Shown here one piece after another: positions 15,601 through 27,300 of a stretch of DNA of 64,000 nucleotides. A model generated the notes under the pieces. The model ran no database searches and was not told the origin of the DNA. It worked only from the letters and a program-made list of their open reading frames with translations. Source of the stretch: Nepenthes gracilis (taxonomy: Eukaryota > Streptophyta > Magnoliopsida > Caryophyllales > Nepenthaceae); assembly GCA_033239525.1 (NCBI GenBank), contig BSYO01000008.1, forward strand, positions 16,910,830-16,974,829, in the 5' to 3' direction. The position numbers were made by a program, and so were the translations under genes. Numbering within the stretch: the first letter of the stretch is position 1; every line of letters begins with the position of its first letter.

Positions 15601-16597
15601 CAGTCCATTATTCTAGTTATTTCAACATCCCTACAACAAGTTAAAATTAACCAATAATCAAAATAAACTCAATATAAAATCAGGCTTTCAGCACATTTCT
15701 TAATGCTTCAGTAAATTGATAATCTTTAAGGATTACATTTAATTTCAGCAGACTAACTATGTTCAAGGAGAAATTAAATTTACCATAAGATGACATAATC
15801 ATTGACAAAACAGGGCACCGGTGTGCCTGCCATGTGAGACCTTCTTTGAAAAAGGCAGAATCTTCCGAAAACGTCTGATCCATCTTCCATGATCTAATCT
15901 TCCCATCCTTATGCCCAGTCCAAACCAACCCATTCCCCTCATCCACCACCAAACACATAGCAGGCGATGTGTTCCAGGACTCATAAAATGGTGCCGCATC
16001 CTCATCCCCTCTCCTAACCCGTCCTCCCAACCCATTCCCCATCTCATACGCATCCCGAATGTTCCAGAACCTCACTCCACACTCCAGCCCTGCCCACAAT
16101 TGGCTGTCTGTGCACCCAATTGTCCTTAGGAATTTCCCGACTTGTGTCTCTCTCAGCGGGTGTGGCCTTAGCTCTAGCGCCGACGGCCGGTTCGGATGCA
16201 CTGCCGCTCGGCTTGGAGCTTTGAATATCCCTGTACCACTCCCATTAGCCATGAACTCTGGAAGCATCTCCCATTGGTCGATGTTGGCATCCCCATCAAT
16301 CCCACCAATTGAAAGGGAATTGTCATACCTATGGCTGATTTCACTGCTGAAAATGGTGGATGCAGCAGAAGAGGATTCAGAGTACGGATAGAAATCGTCA
16401 TCAGAGAAGTCATAACAACGATAAATGTTCTTAGAGATTCGGTCCTCGTCGAGGCTGTGCTTACGCATCTGGTTACGCTTGTTGCTGCTGCTGACAGCAC
16501 GGAGCTGCTGACTGTAGCAATGCACTGCCCGGTGCAATGGAGCATTGGCTATTGTGGCTAACACGTCTCTGTCTTCATCTTCAAAGCAATCATCCAT
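632..16597 (-). CDS. FRA3: FRA3-type type II inositol polyphosphate 5-phosphatase with WD40 repeats (3' end off window)
   Basis: This family removes the 5-phosphate from PtdIns(4,5)P2, PtdIns(3,4,5)P3 and Ins(1,4,5)P3; Arabidopsis FRA3 is needed for fibre secondary walls and actin order. Exons I assembled: 16597-15784, 14095-13843, 11350-10546, 7166-7042, 6869-6785, 2088-1923, 1820-1780, 1675-1408, 1201-1078, 992-632. They give 1014 codons without a stop. Residues about 150-560 are WD40-like ([37 protein letters not shown]). The catalytic domain starts near 571 ([10 protein letters not shown]); E608 lies in [10 protein letters not shown]. The two signature motifs are GDFNYR (786-791) and [11 protein letters not shown] (861-871), followed by SDHKPVRC (904-911), so all key residues are present. 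The start is supported by GCCATGG and by the family-like MDD...YSQQLR N-terminus. All donors are GT except intron 5 (GC). Exon 10 ends in phase 0 at GAG|GTAATG, so at least one C-terminal exon is missing. Orthology to FRA3 rather than its close paralogues (5PTase12/13) is inferred. Confidence 0.95.
2089..6784 (-). other. Intron 5 of the 5-phosphatase gene, 4.7 kb, GC-AG
   Basis: The intron runs from donor GC (6784-6783, context AAG|GCATGT) to acceptor AG (2090-2089, TGTGCAG). It contains a poly-A run near 2700, a poly-T run near 3751-3771, and a MITE-like element at about 5080-6113. The ORFs at 3111-4044 have no recognisable domain. Its large size compared with the 85-206 bp neighbouring introns suggests growth by insertion. 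Confidence 0.8.
5080..6113. repeat. MITE-like element with imperfect terminal inverted repeats, probably itself interrupted
   Basis: The left edge reads ...ACATTTGGTTGCTG; the right edge on the other strand reads GGCCTGTTTGGTAGG, an end typical of short non-autonomous plant DNA transposons. Inside both ends lies GAATAACTATTCT in inverted orientation (5116-5132 and about 5917-5932). The central part (about 5325-5900) has a different, CAAAGTCAA/TTTGATTAGG-rich character and may be a second insertion. Exact ends and target duplication were not resolved. Confidence 0.4.
7534..7700 (+). pseudogene. LINE (L1-type) reverse transcriptase C-terminal fragment in intron 3
   Basis: An open stretch on the plus strand contains [13 protein letters not shown] followed by NDSWIHKMM. 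This spacing, LWVKW...DSWIWK, is characteristic of the region after the RT domain in plant L1-type LINE ORF2. It lies antisense to the host gene. Nothing recognisable of the RT core flanks it, so it is a short decayed fragment. Confidence 0.5.
8170..8640 (+). repeat. Possible LTR-like fragment in intron 3
   Basis: This segment has an LTR-like style: repeated TCTA(G/A)AA motifs, GGGGGCTACATGTAC, then a TATA-like TTATATAAAAGG near 8494 followed by about 60 bp of leader-like sequence. No partner LTR and no target duplication were found in the window, so this is a weak call. Confidence 0.25.
8648..9152. repeat. Terminal-inverted-repeat element of about 0.5 kb in intron 3
   Basis: The left end TTTAAAGGTGTTAAATAGG recurs inverted at the right end (CCCATTTAACACCTTTAAA, about 9129-9147). 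Weaker inverted similarity continues inward (GTGTTGCTCACGG... against GTAACTTGC...CACGG). The sequence next to the repeats is TGAG on both sides (left TGAGTT, right TGAGCT), possibly part of a target duplication. No transposase is present, so it is a non-autonomous element. Confidence 0.5.
14878..15020 (+). repeat. Possible tRNA-derived SINE in intron 1
   Basis: GGTTTGATCCC at 14936-14946 is close to the RNA polymerase III B-box consensus GGTTCGANTCC. Upstream, TGGTGACCTAGGG near 14893 has A-box character at a plausible spacing. The surrounding text resembles plant SINE heads. There is no clear poly-A or poly-T tail, so confidence is low. Confidence 0.3.
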
Positions 16598-16770
16598 GGC
16601 TTCCCTTCGTTTCTCCTTTTAACCGATTCCCAATATTTCGATGTTATGATCTAGTTACCAATTCAGAATTTTGTTTGTCAAAGTTGCAAGGGATGAAGGG
16701 AAAAGAGGAGAGAGAGTCAAGAATGTGAAAATGGAGAAGCAGGAAGAAAGTTGAGGTGCACTGGACGTTA
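16598..16770 (-). promoter_or_regulatory. Presumed 5' UTR and core promoter of the 5-phosphatase gene
   Basis: Read on the minus strand, the segment just upstream of the ATG is rich in CT runs (CTCTCTCTCC and CTTTTCCC at about 16690-16722), like the pyrimidine patches of plant core promoters and leaders. No clear TATA box is visible at a sensible distance, so the promoter may be TATA-less. The transcription start is not determined. Confidence 0.4.
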
Positions 16771-17489
16771 ATGGACAAGAATGTTTTTAGCTATCTGTTT
16801 GTTAGTTGGTATTATTGGTTTCTATTTTTAGACTAGCACCATGATGTGGTTTCTATTTTTAGACTAGCACCAGGATGTGGGCTTTGTTGGATTTGTGGGT
16901 TCCTATAAAGTTATTTTTAATTACCTGTTTCTTAACGATTGTCACTAAAAATACTTTGTTCTTTCTCTGTTCTCTTTTCTTGGGTTGTAGTGTAATCCCT
17001 GGCCCATAAATAAAGAACAATCTAAATAAGGGAATTAAAGAACCAAAAATTAGGGTCAAGCGTGATAACAGAGAGTTAATTGAGGTCAAATTAGGGTCAA
17101 AACCACAGAACCATGAGCATAAAACTTGGGTGCAAAGGATGGCATGCTGAAAACTTGGTTCCGAAATATAAAACTTAAATCTTCAATGCAAACACATGGT
17201 ATGATGATATTTGCTAAGCGTGAAAGCCATGTAGACATCAGGGGGTATTGAGACTCACATTATTTACCAAATATTTTTCTATAGTGGGTCAATATACCCC
17301 ACTAGAATTGGCCTAGAATCAATGGTCCACGGACTCTAAGTGGGAGATAATACTCTCAGTAGGATATAATACACGATTATGCAAAAGTGGCCATTGATGT
17401 AGTCCTTTTATGTGTTAAGAGCTCAGCATACTCATTCCATGATACTTGTATAAAATCAGGCAAAAGCAAGTTTAACGTCAGATGGTAAG
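16771..17489. other. Intergenic, nothing recognised
   Basis: AT-rich sequence upstream of the 5-phosphatase gene. It contains a short direct duplication (TTTCTATTTTTAGACTAGCACCA occurs twice, near 16818 and 16850). No ORF with a recognisable domain was found. Confidence 0.5.
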
Positions 17490-18445
17490 AGATTTCTACA
17501 AAAGAGACTTGGTGTGCAAAACTAAGCAAATCCCAACAATAATCAACATAGTAATTGATACGACTGCAGTGAGTACATTTTCGAGGTTCACGATATCCTG
17601 AGTGAACATTGCCTTTAAAGTGACAGCCACCAATGAAAAACTACCTCTAGAGTCTCATCCTTCTATACTTGAACATCCTCCCAAGAGGAACTAAAGCAAC
17701 CATGAGCAACAAATACCGAGAGATCTCCACTAGGGGAATCATCATAGTGAGTGGAGTTTTGAACGCTAAAGAATACCTTGGCAATAGAGGCCATGAAGGA
17801 ACTGCCTAGAAGTGAGATAGATGGAAGACCACGAAGGAACTTTAATACAACATGAATATCCTCTCCCTATTTTGTCATTGCTTTTAGATCCAATGAAAGT
17901 AGTTGATATAAATTCCTTTCTATGCAAACAGCTAGGAATTAGTCGTAGCATTCAACCACATTTTGAGATCCCTTCTCAAGGCTAAAGTACTGCTTGCAAA
18001 CTACATAACCACGGGTAAATTACCCAGAATATATATATTTGAGATGTTGCTTAAATGCTTGGGCAGTCTCAAGAAAGAATGAAGATGACCCAATACCAAG
18101 CTTTATGCTATGTAGAATAAACCCAAGAATGGCATTGTCTTCCTAATCCCACTAATCATTAGGATGAGGAGTGGAATCAACTACATCATGGGACACAGTA
18201 GTTAGTATAGGCCACCCTGATATCAAATGATGGGATAGGACTTTACCACAAAGAAACACCTCAACTGATCTCACCAAATGGGTATAATTTCTACCATTTA
18301 ATTTTTCCGAGCAAATAGGACCCACAAAGTAGGACATTTCAAATTTGATGACATGTCTAGCATAAAAAACAAAGAAAAGACCAACTTGAATTTTGAACCA
18401 AAAATAAAAGGAAAAAAATCGAGGAACCCAAACCAAATGATACAA
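17490..18445 (-). pseudogene. Decayed Ty1/copia gag
   Basis: On the minus strand, EKLNGRNYTHLVRSVEVFL (about 18325-18270) is the start of a copia Gag core domain. It is followed, through stops, by EDNAILGFILHSIK and FLRGLPS, also typical of this domain. A zinc-knuckle-like stretch at about 17577-17533 reads CTHCSRINYYVDYC: the CX2CX4-X-X4C spacing is kept but the histidine is tyrosine. Several stop codons interrupt the frame. No copia protease, integrase or RT was recognised downstream, and no LTRs were paired. Confidence 0.7.
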
Positions 18446-18724
18446 ACCACTTACAACAAATGGCGCATACTATGTAATTTAGCACAACCCATTACCCATT
18501 CAAAGAGCAGAGAACCGGGAGGTTCCAAAGGGAACAAAGCAAGACACAGTGTGGTGAGGGCAAAGAAAGCAGAGCTAGCCATCTCTTTGGAGACCAATAT
18601 CGACATCGGCTTCACCGATGCATCCAGTGTTATTAAACTGCAAGGCGCATTAAGAGGTAGAGTGTCCCTGAGGTCTATGTACAAGGCGCATGTGCAAACC
18701 TGACAGAAGGAAACATGTGTATAG

Positions 18725-19012
18725 CATTGATAGAAATATTGACTAATATGTATTGGTATCAGACATCCTGATACCGATAATATGGATATCAAGTCCCCGA
18801 TATTGATTTTTTTCGATACCACAACAATATCACGACATATTTTCTATCAGCCAACATAACCCATATATCAATCAATATGTGGCCATTATATCAGCTGACG
18901 ATTTTCAGAAATATATGAAATATCGATATTTATTGTCCGATTTGTTCAATACCGATATGACCGTGACTAATACCAATATCAATACAAATACCAATATTTT
19001 CATCCATAGTGT
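18725..19012 (+). repeat. GATATCGG-rich MITE-like repeat, copy 1
   Basis: It begins GATAGAAATATTGACTAATA and ends CCAATATTTTCATCCATAG, with alternating ATATCGATA/CCGATAT words inside. The terminal words are inverted relatives (ATGAAAATATTGG on the other strand). Three further copies lie at 19861, 21835 and 23365. Confidence 0.55.
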
Positions 19013-19860
19013 AAAAAATATTTTTGCACAAAATACCAATTATTAAGCTAATAACAAAATAAGGAACATCAAAAAAATATTCATGCCAATAATTATAAAC
19101 TCATTTCAACTAACATTATAAAATATGGTAATTTATAATCAAAGGTCACCACAAACGCACAAAAACAATAAATTTACTAACAAATTTGAAATATGTTCTA
19201 AAGACAATCACAACAAAGACATATTTATCATCATTAAATAAAAATTTATATATTCTCATTCCTTAACTTATGGACATGAATTACTTAATCTTTACATGTC
19301 CCCAAAAGTTAGAATATTTATTACTTACAAACTCTGATAGAGTAACCCTAGAGGCGCTTATCATTCAAAGTTCACACTATTTCTCAATTTAATGTGATGT
19401 GCAACTGCACTTATTCTAAAAATTTTCACTAAAAAACCATTTGTCAAAAATCATCCTCCAATGCAAATTTATTATGCTCATCATGGTCTTCATCTATTTT
19501 TCTAATAACTCACTCTTTACTTTACCAGATTAATATTATAAGTAATAATTAAATATAACGGCTAATTTAAATGAAGCAATTCCTTTTTCTTTTTGAAAAA
19601 AATCTTTAAGGCATGCACCTTTAAACTCAAAAAGGCGTGCCTGTGTTGGGTTTCTAGGTCACTCCTAATGAGTCCTATACCTCTTGACATGTCATCTAAT
19701 GGTATGCTTAATGTTATGCTAGAATTCGCTCTAATAGAAACATTTTTTGAGTAGTATATGAAAGGAACATCATTGGCACATGCGCCAGTATCGGCAAAAT
19801 TTCAAGGTCTGATGCGCATTTGAAGAGAGCATATGCATTGGTTCCAATAGCAGTTGTGCT
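19013..19860. other. Intergenic, nothing recognised
   Basis: AT-rich sequence between two MITE-like copies. No ORF with a recognisable domain was found on either strand. Confidence 0.5.
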
Positions 19861-20096
19861 CATTAATGAAAATATCAGCCAATACAATGCGTAACGACTA
19901 ATATGTATCAGTGTTTGGGGCCTGCGATATCATGTCAATATCGCGATATATTTTCATATCAGCCGATATAATCCTATCAGCTTACAATTTTTTAATTTTT
20001 TCAAATTTGATTATCCGATACTAATATGTATTGTCAGATATAGCCGAAACCGATATAATCACGACCGATACTAATACCAATATTTTCATCCGTGGT
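19861..20096 (+). repeat. GATATCGG-rich MITE-like repeat, copy 2
   Basis: The clearest copy. The left end ATGAAAATATCAGCCAATAC mirrors the right end, which on the minus strand reads ATGAAAATATTGGTATTAG. Length is about 236 bp, non-coding, dense in GATAT and CGATA words. Confidence 0.6.
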
Positions 20097-21834
20097 TGCA
20101 CCTGATGCACGTATGAAGGGCACACGTGTGTAGAAGTTTTCTTTTTGGCATTCAAATGCCAACTTCCAATATTCAAACACCAACCACCAAACTCTTCTCT
20201 TAAAAGATGTTTTGCACTATTTTTTTTTTATGGCAAGAATGGAGAGAGTCCAAAGAGCGGAGAAAAGTGTAAATCTTCAAAGAGAGAAACATTTAGAGAG
20301 TTACCCTATATGAGTGTAAATTTATTTAAACACTATATGAGCGTTGAACTCATAGAGAAAAAGGAAGGAGAAGAGGAGAAGATTTTTTAAAAATTCTTGG
20401 GCTTTTAATAAAATTCCTTTCTTCACTTTCTTTCGTTCTTGAATTATTAGTTTACACGATTTATTTAAGTTTGTGGTAAATCTAACAGTGGTTTTGAAAG
20501 GGGTTAATTGTAACCAAACTCATATTTATTTATAATAATGATTATTTTTTCCATAATTTTTCCCAAAGTTAAAAAGAGTTTTCCTTTAATTGTATTATTT
20601 ATTTCTTGTAAATGTGTATAATCATCTAACCCCATCATAGAATTCAATCAAAAGGATTCAGTGGACCATTCCTAACAACCTATTAGAATAAGCATCACCT
20701 AAGTATATTGAAGTGTCATAATTTGAGCCCTGAACCTAGGGGCACCTAGGTGCATATCAGATGCGCCTTTAACAACATTAGATGCATCACCTTGTCGAAA
20801 CTAACACCGCACTGTAGTTGCAGTGCTGCATCAAGAATACATCGATGTCAAAATGGACAACAAACCAACTCTGATGACACCGGTAAAACCCCTGGGCTAC
20901 TGGTAATGGGATTTTAAATGACACCTACTTCTCTTCCTCTACTATGTCTCTCTCTGTCTCTCTCTCTTTATAAATGTTGCAAAAGGCAAATGAAAATGGA
21001 AGGAAGAAAGATATGAAATTCTAGAGTTCCAAAACCATGTTGTGATTAGGGTCTCCAATCATGAATGAATTTCAGAATAGGAAGTTGCTTTCTTCCCTCC
21101 CTTTCCTATTCATTATATAGACTAGCAAATAGTACAACAATGGAAGGATATTACAAAATAAGGAAACAGAATAATCTTCTCATTGATTTAATGCCAATCA
21201 CTATCTTGCCTAATCTACTTATTTCCTTAATCCTTAACCAAATCTGGACAAAACGAGAAGGATGAAGCAGGGAGGGAGAAATGAAATCAGTGATTCAGAA
21301 AGGCAAAAAGAGGGGAGGGGGGGTGGGCAAGAAAAACAACTGATAGAAATTGAAGAACAAAGCTGGACAAATAAGACCGATGGAGAAGTGGAAAGGAAAA
21401 GTAAAGAAAACGGTGCACATAAAAAATTTGAGATCCAGAACTGAAAAAGTAAAAAGAAAACAACAAGAGGCATGTATCATACAAAGAAAATCATAAGAGA
21501 AAAAAATCATAAATATTGCACAGAAGTGCTTGGAACGCTGGTGAGCCCTGTATTGAATTCCTCCATTTTCTCTGAACTGCTGGCTAATGAGTCAAACTAA
21601 GTCGACTCTCGTTTTCTCTTCAGGTTGTCAACTTCAAGCAAGTGAAATCTGGTCTGCTCAAATTTTCAGTATCTCTCAGTTAATTTTTTAGTAAATTGTC
21701 AACTAGGCATTGGCTTTTTAATAGATAATAGTCCAAAACTAACATATAAGGCTGTGTATCTCAAGGAAGCCAAAGATAAGTGTTCTCCAAATCATTGTCA
21801 TATAACAAGGGAGGACTTAAATGAATGTTGCTGT
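20097..21834. other. Intergenic; possible LTR-like patch, no gene
   Basis: It contains simple CT-rich (20945-20967) and A/G-rich (21260-21500) tracts. The passage at 21045-21245 (GTGATTAGGGTCTCCAATC ... ATTACAAAATAAGGAAACAG) has the style of a copia LTR, but no partner was found. The short ORFs here are compositional. Confidence 0.35.
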
Positions 21835-21986
21835 ATCAACGATATATCAACCATATTTTCCTATCAGGTTTCAATTTGCTAAAAAAAGTGTGCTTGATAT
21901 GTCAGGACCAATTACAGACCACCCAATCGGCTAATCTTGATATGATCGTGATTAATACTAATTACCACTATTTTCATCCATGGTGA
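21835..21986 (+). repeat. GATATCGG-rich MITE-like repeat, copy 3 (short)
   Basis: A truncated or internally deleted copy. It shares the interior words (CCTATCAG, GACCAATTAC, GATATGATCGTGATTAATAC) and the right end TATTTTCATCCATGG with copies 1 and 2. Confidence 0.5.
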
Positions 21987-22499
21987 TACTTGGTGATACT
22001 TTAGTTGACGCAAGCTCAATCAAGACTTCACTTCAATATAGACAATTGCCAAAATTCCTTTAGTAGGAAACTTCCTCAAACTGAGAGGAAAGAAGAATCT
22101 TGCTCTATGTTGTAATGAAAATAACTTCAAATATGACTGTAGTCTACCTAAGCAAATCACAAAATGGGCCCATGTTCTTGCTTTTCCCTTCATTGATCTT
22201 CCCATGAGGCTAACATGTTGTCACAAATATTAATCTTCCTCTTGAAAGCTACATTCCTAACAATGATTCATACTAGGATAAATTTCCTCCCGAAACTCGG
22301 AATTTCTTTTGGTATTGTCATGTGTTGCATGTCACTGCACCAACACAACCACCTAGTGAATGAAAGCCCAATCTATTGCTCCTAATTAACTTCCATATTC
22401 CAACTATAAGGGATTCTTAATTTTAACAAGTTCAGCCATAATTTCCATAGACCAACCCAATCGATGGATTTGACTTGCTTGCTTCACCAACTCTTATAA

Positions 22500-22620
22500 T
22501 CCATACCATCTTTACTACAATTTGTGCCACTGATCCCTTACTAAGTCATTCCTCCAAAGCTACATAGCAAATAAAGCCTTGTAGATAATCTAATGCACAA
22601 AACTCCTACCTCCATCCCCA
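22500..22620 (-). pseudogene. LINE reverse transcriptase C-terminal scrap
   Basis: One minus-strand frame reads YKALFAM-stop-LWRNDLVRD, preceded by GDGG. This resembles the conserved GGLG...NKALLAKWLWR block near the end of plant L1 RT domains. Stops interrupt it and no larger domain is visible. Weak but distinct from background. Confidence 0.35.
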
Positions 22621-23364
22621 TGGAAGTACCACAGGGATGACCTTCTTCCCTGCTATCCCAAAGGAAGCCCATCTACAACATTCAACCTTTTGGTTAGGCC
22701 CATTTGATACAGCAATACCATGTCTAGAATTACCAAATAGCACTTCATGCACTCGTACTACTACCAAACTTGAGCCTTGAGATTCTTGAGTCTACTTCAT
22801 TTTCTGGAACCTTTTTTGAACAAATCTATTTCATGAATCTTGGTTCTAGCTTTGATTCCATTGTCCCACCAGCATCACAAACTGTATTTAAAATTATGAT
22901 ATATGTACATCCAATTGATTTTCTTGGTTTTCTTCAAGCCTTGAAGCAAATCAAAACTGAATTTCCATTTTGTTTGCAACTTGAACGAAATGCATACAAC
23001 TATCCAAACAAAACTCAAGGACACAAAACATTTAGTTTTGACAATGAGTAGGGCTCGAGGAGAATGCTAAGAACCTGTACATCGCACTAAACCATAAGGC
23101 ACGAGTTCTTCATTGTGAGGTATGAAGAGATTCCTCGCATGATTATGCACGAGTAAACCTCCAGAACAAGACAACTCACAAGTTAGAGAACGAAGGAAGC
23201 CTCCTTAACATACTTGGCATTTGATTCACTGTTATATATCAAGTGACAGAGGACTACCATACTAATCAGTAAGTTTTAGGTTGCAAGAGCCCCACCTCTC
23301 CAAAACTCCCATGTGTCGGATTATTAATTTCTACCTTTTATTTCCGTTATAGTTTGCCCATGGA

Positions 23365-23614
23365 ATGAAATATCAGGCGTCATGCAAAATATCAGCCCAT
23401 ATAAATTGGTGTCAGTCACCCTTGATATTGATATTTTTTAATATTGTGACAAAAGTATGACATGTAAGCAATATATCTGTAGATATTTCTCTGCCATGTT
23501 CCAATTTTTTAAAAAAATTTACAGTCAATATATTCGATACCAATTCATATTGCTCAATATGCCCAATAGCTATACAACCACGACAATACAAACACTAATA
23601 TTTTCATCCACGAG
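23365..23614 (+). repeat. GATATCGG-rich MITE-like repeat, copy 4
   Basis: It begins TGAAATATCAGGCG and ends TAATATTTTCATCCACG. Interior words match copies 1 and 2 (TTGATATTGATATTTTTTA, CAATATATTCGATACC). Confidence 0.5.
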
Positions 23615-24330
23615 TCCACCTTTTATCACAACAATAAAATAAATTTAAAAACTTTTAATTCACTAATGGATCTCTTGTCCTATTTAACCCACTCAAAATA
23701 AAAAAGGGCAACTTAGTATATAAAACTTCGATTATATGCAGGATTCTGCAAATGATCAGATGACTTTTTGGGACTATTGTACCAAGTCTTACCTTAAATT
23801 ATGTAAGAAGATGTTTCCAAAACTCAAACCCTTGATGTCCAAGTTACAAGGCAACAACTCTACTAGTTGTGCCAAGGCTACCCACTTATAACTAACAATG
23901 AATTATTCAGTCCACTATAAAGAAAGTAATGACGCAAATATGATTGTTAATAGGACTTAGGAACAATAGCTAGCACCCAAGTTCAAGCAATTAGATAAAA
24001 TTTTGGATAAAAGAATTCATGACAAAACTTTGAGGAGGCAGGGGAGCATGTATGTGCCAATGTTTAAGGCAGCTGTCCTTACCCGATGATGGTAAAGATA
24101 AAGAAAGATCTCATACTACTGCTCTTTGATAATACTCCATTTATTGCTCCCATAATAGACAAAACAATTACTTGATCCACTAAAATTACGTCATTTTCTC
24201 TCTTGAGAAAACTACCAAAGTAGAACCAAATGCAGAAACAGTGACATATGATACACAAGCAAATTTAAATTCCAATTGACTTAATACATTGATTCACAAA
24301 ATGATAAATTGAATTGCACTCCCTGCTTAC

Positions 24331-27300
24331 CAAGCCAGGCATACGGAAAATAGGACCACCATAATCCCCAGGAATGCGGTCATGTGCCCAGACAGTTGAA
24401 TAAAAGTTCAATCTTCTCAGGGAGGCTGTGATCATCTCCTTTGTTACCTCTTCTCCACATTTTACATTGACATGAGGTAAGGCCACACTGCGTGGATTCT
24501 CTCTGGCAAACTGCATTGAGATGGGATACAGAATATAACACAATTTGGATGGCATATTGACATGGAAAACTACAATGTAAGTAATATGACAAAGTAAATC
24601 CACAAACTACCACAACCTGCAGTATAGAAGAGAAAAAGGAAAGAAGAAATCTTCCACAATAGTTTCTTCTTGCATCAGCAAGCTATTCCTTTCACTGGTT
24701 CAAACCACAAGCATCTCTTTCGTTCACAATATGCTATATGAACGACAATGGAGACACCAAAAGCCTAGAGCTTAAAGCAAGTGATCACCCAACAATACGG
24801 TGCATGTTACTTATGTATGAAACACATACATATGTAACTTTCAGCATTACCACTCCTTCTGGTTTCTTTTTCCTCAGGCAAAACGGACAGTAAATACAAG
24901 AATCCCTCATAAGCATCTCTATAGAAAGAAAATTATAGATCACATGTATTGAGGTTTAATTGACAAAAATGGCATACAGAACCATCATTTTTCACGGTTT
25001 TGACATATATAACATTTTAATTAGAGGCCAATATTGATCATGCTCCCCTCTGGAGCAAGAATGACTAGATATGGCTAGTTGTGCAATATATTTACGTTTC
25101 AGGCCCATGAAATGCGTCATAAGTTGGTCCATAGACCCAGTACTAGTTCACATATGCCAGATAACTGTGGAGTTGGGATATTCAGAACCAAGTTTGTTGG
25201 ATCAAGAATTGCATTGTCTTTAATCTGAAAGTATATAACACTAGCTCCCCTCTAATCGTCTGAGCCCCCAGCCTCATAGGGTTATTACTAATAGGATTCT
25301 ATGTTATCAACTTCTTTAAACAAAAATGGGCTCCATTGCAAACCCTCAATTGCAAGATGGTTTTGAAAAAAAAAAATTACAGGCTCATCAATTGTCCCAC
25401 TACACAACTAGATATGAGAAGTCAAATTTGCGTTATCTTAATAACATTTAGCTTTGCCATTTAATGTTTCTGTAACTCAAATCAAATGTGTATTTGCACA
25501 TCGTTAATTTGAAAATGAAATAATAATCACATTGGCAATAATTAAATGCTTATCGAAGTCCCACAATTTCCTTATTAATAACTAAATAACGTATGTAAGT
25601 TCATAAGAATTGAGTATTAATTTGCTTATACTCGACTTGTTAAATTGAAAAAATCGGTTTGAACTGGTCTTATTAATTTCATGAGAAGTGAAGTTCGAGT
25701 TGTTCAACAACCTAATCATATGTGAATTGACCAATGTGTAGCAAGCTGACTATTAACAAACATCAAATTGTGGAATTGAGATATTTTAATATAAATAAAT
25801 AAACACATTTTCTAAGAAAATGTGAAAATGGAAAAGTGAAAAAGGAAAATAGAACTTGAAAATATAAAACAACTAGAGTAGAGGTTCAACATCAAATGTA
25901 TGCCATTTCATTGATCATACGACTCAATCTTACTCTAGAAAAATTTTATGACACTGAAGGAGCAACACAAGTTTTGCCATCAGCCTATCAGTAAGAACCT
26001 AATAACCACGAACACTCTGCCAGTGCTAAAGTGCTAATGCCAGACACATATTGGATACCAACACACCTTGACACATGTCCAAATTTTTTAAAATTTTGAC
26101 ACGCTCCAACATATTTGAACATATTTTGGACACATTCTCATATGGAATTTTCAATTATATTTTTTATCATTTGAAAATTATAAAATTTAAAGTAGTAAAA
26201 TTAAAATACAGATATTAATTGATATATGAAAATTTATATAAAACATTTGTGCTTTAATTTATTAAGTTAAATCAATATCATTGGTCTATTATAATAGCTT
26301 GTTAAAAATATTATAGTATAACTTATTTATATTAGTTCAATTATGTGCTTTTCTATAATTTTTTTTGGGTGAAGAAATATTCATATTTATTATCAATTTA
26401 ATATAAAATAGTATTATCCGTTAATTAAAAAAATAAAAAACTATGATTATAGTTATCATATCCCTATAGTGTCATGTTTTCGTTTACATAAATAACGTAT
26501 TAACATGTCAGTGTCTATACTTCTTAGGTTAGAACTATGTTGTAGTGCCATAATCATATGCCAATTAAATACTAGAGACCAGGCTGCAAAGAATTTCTCC
26601 AGTTATTCCTTGATGAAATAATATGAAACACTAGATCTACTTCAGTTGTTGTTAACGATCAATGCCTAGAACATCCTATTAAAAGAAGCCTCGTCTCACA
26701 AAAATTAAAATACGTGTGTGTCACTGAAGCATGAGGTAGAAAGAAAAGAGCAGAGGAGGCGGCCTAAATATGACGTCTACATGCTCCAAATTCCGCTGGA
26801 ATAGTTTGTCCCCGCCTCGCCAAGTGATATGGTTATTGTTAAAGTGTGTCTTGAAGTTTTGGTATGACACCACCCAAACGAGCCATAGTTTGACACATTT
26901 TGGTGAAAGCCCGAAGCGACCCAATTTTAAAGTAGCCCTGCTTCAGGTTAGCCGCTACTAGGGAAACATTCAAGGGGAGTTTGGGATTTATTTGAGGCTT
27001 ACTTGCGCTCAAACTTGTAATAGTTCTTGTGATTATGATAGATTCTCTCCTTCATCACCTGTGATTTTTCCCCTCCATTGAGATTTCACGTAAAGTCATC
27101 GTCTTTGTGGTCATGGAAAATAATTGCCTTTGACAGCAGAAAAGTTCGCGAGTCTCAATACGATGATAGAATGTTATACAACTATAACACAGTCACGATA
27201 CCACGGCAACCACAGACCAGTCCATAATCAAGGGGAGACTACGGGCATTGTGAGTCGATGACGAAAGAAGAGTAAAAATCAGATTATGTCGACATAAAAC

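Noticed and set aside
15911..16561. Plus-strand ORFs opposite exon 1 of the 5-phosphatase gene
   Set aside because: They are antisense shadows of a conserved coding exon with family-level similarity in the minus frame.
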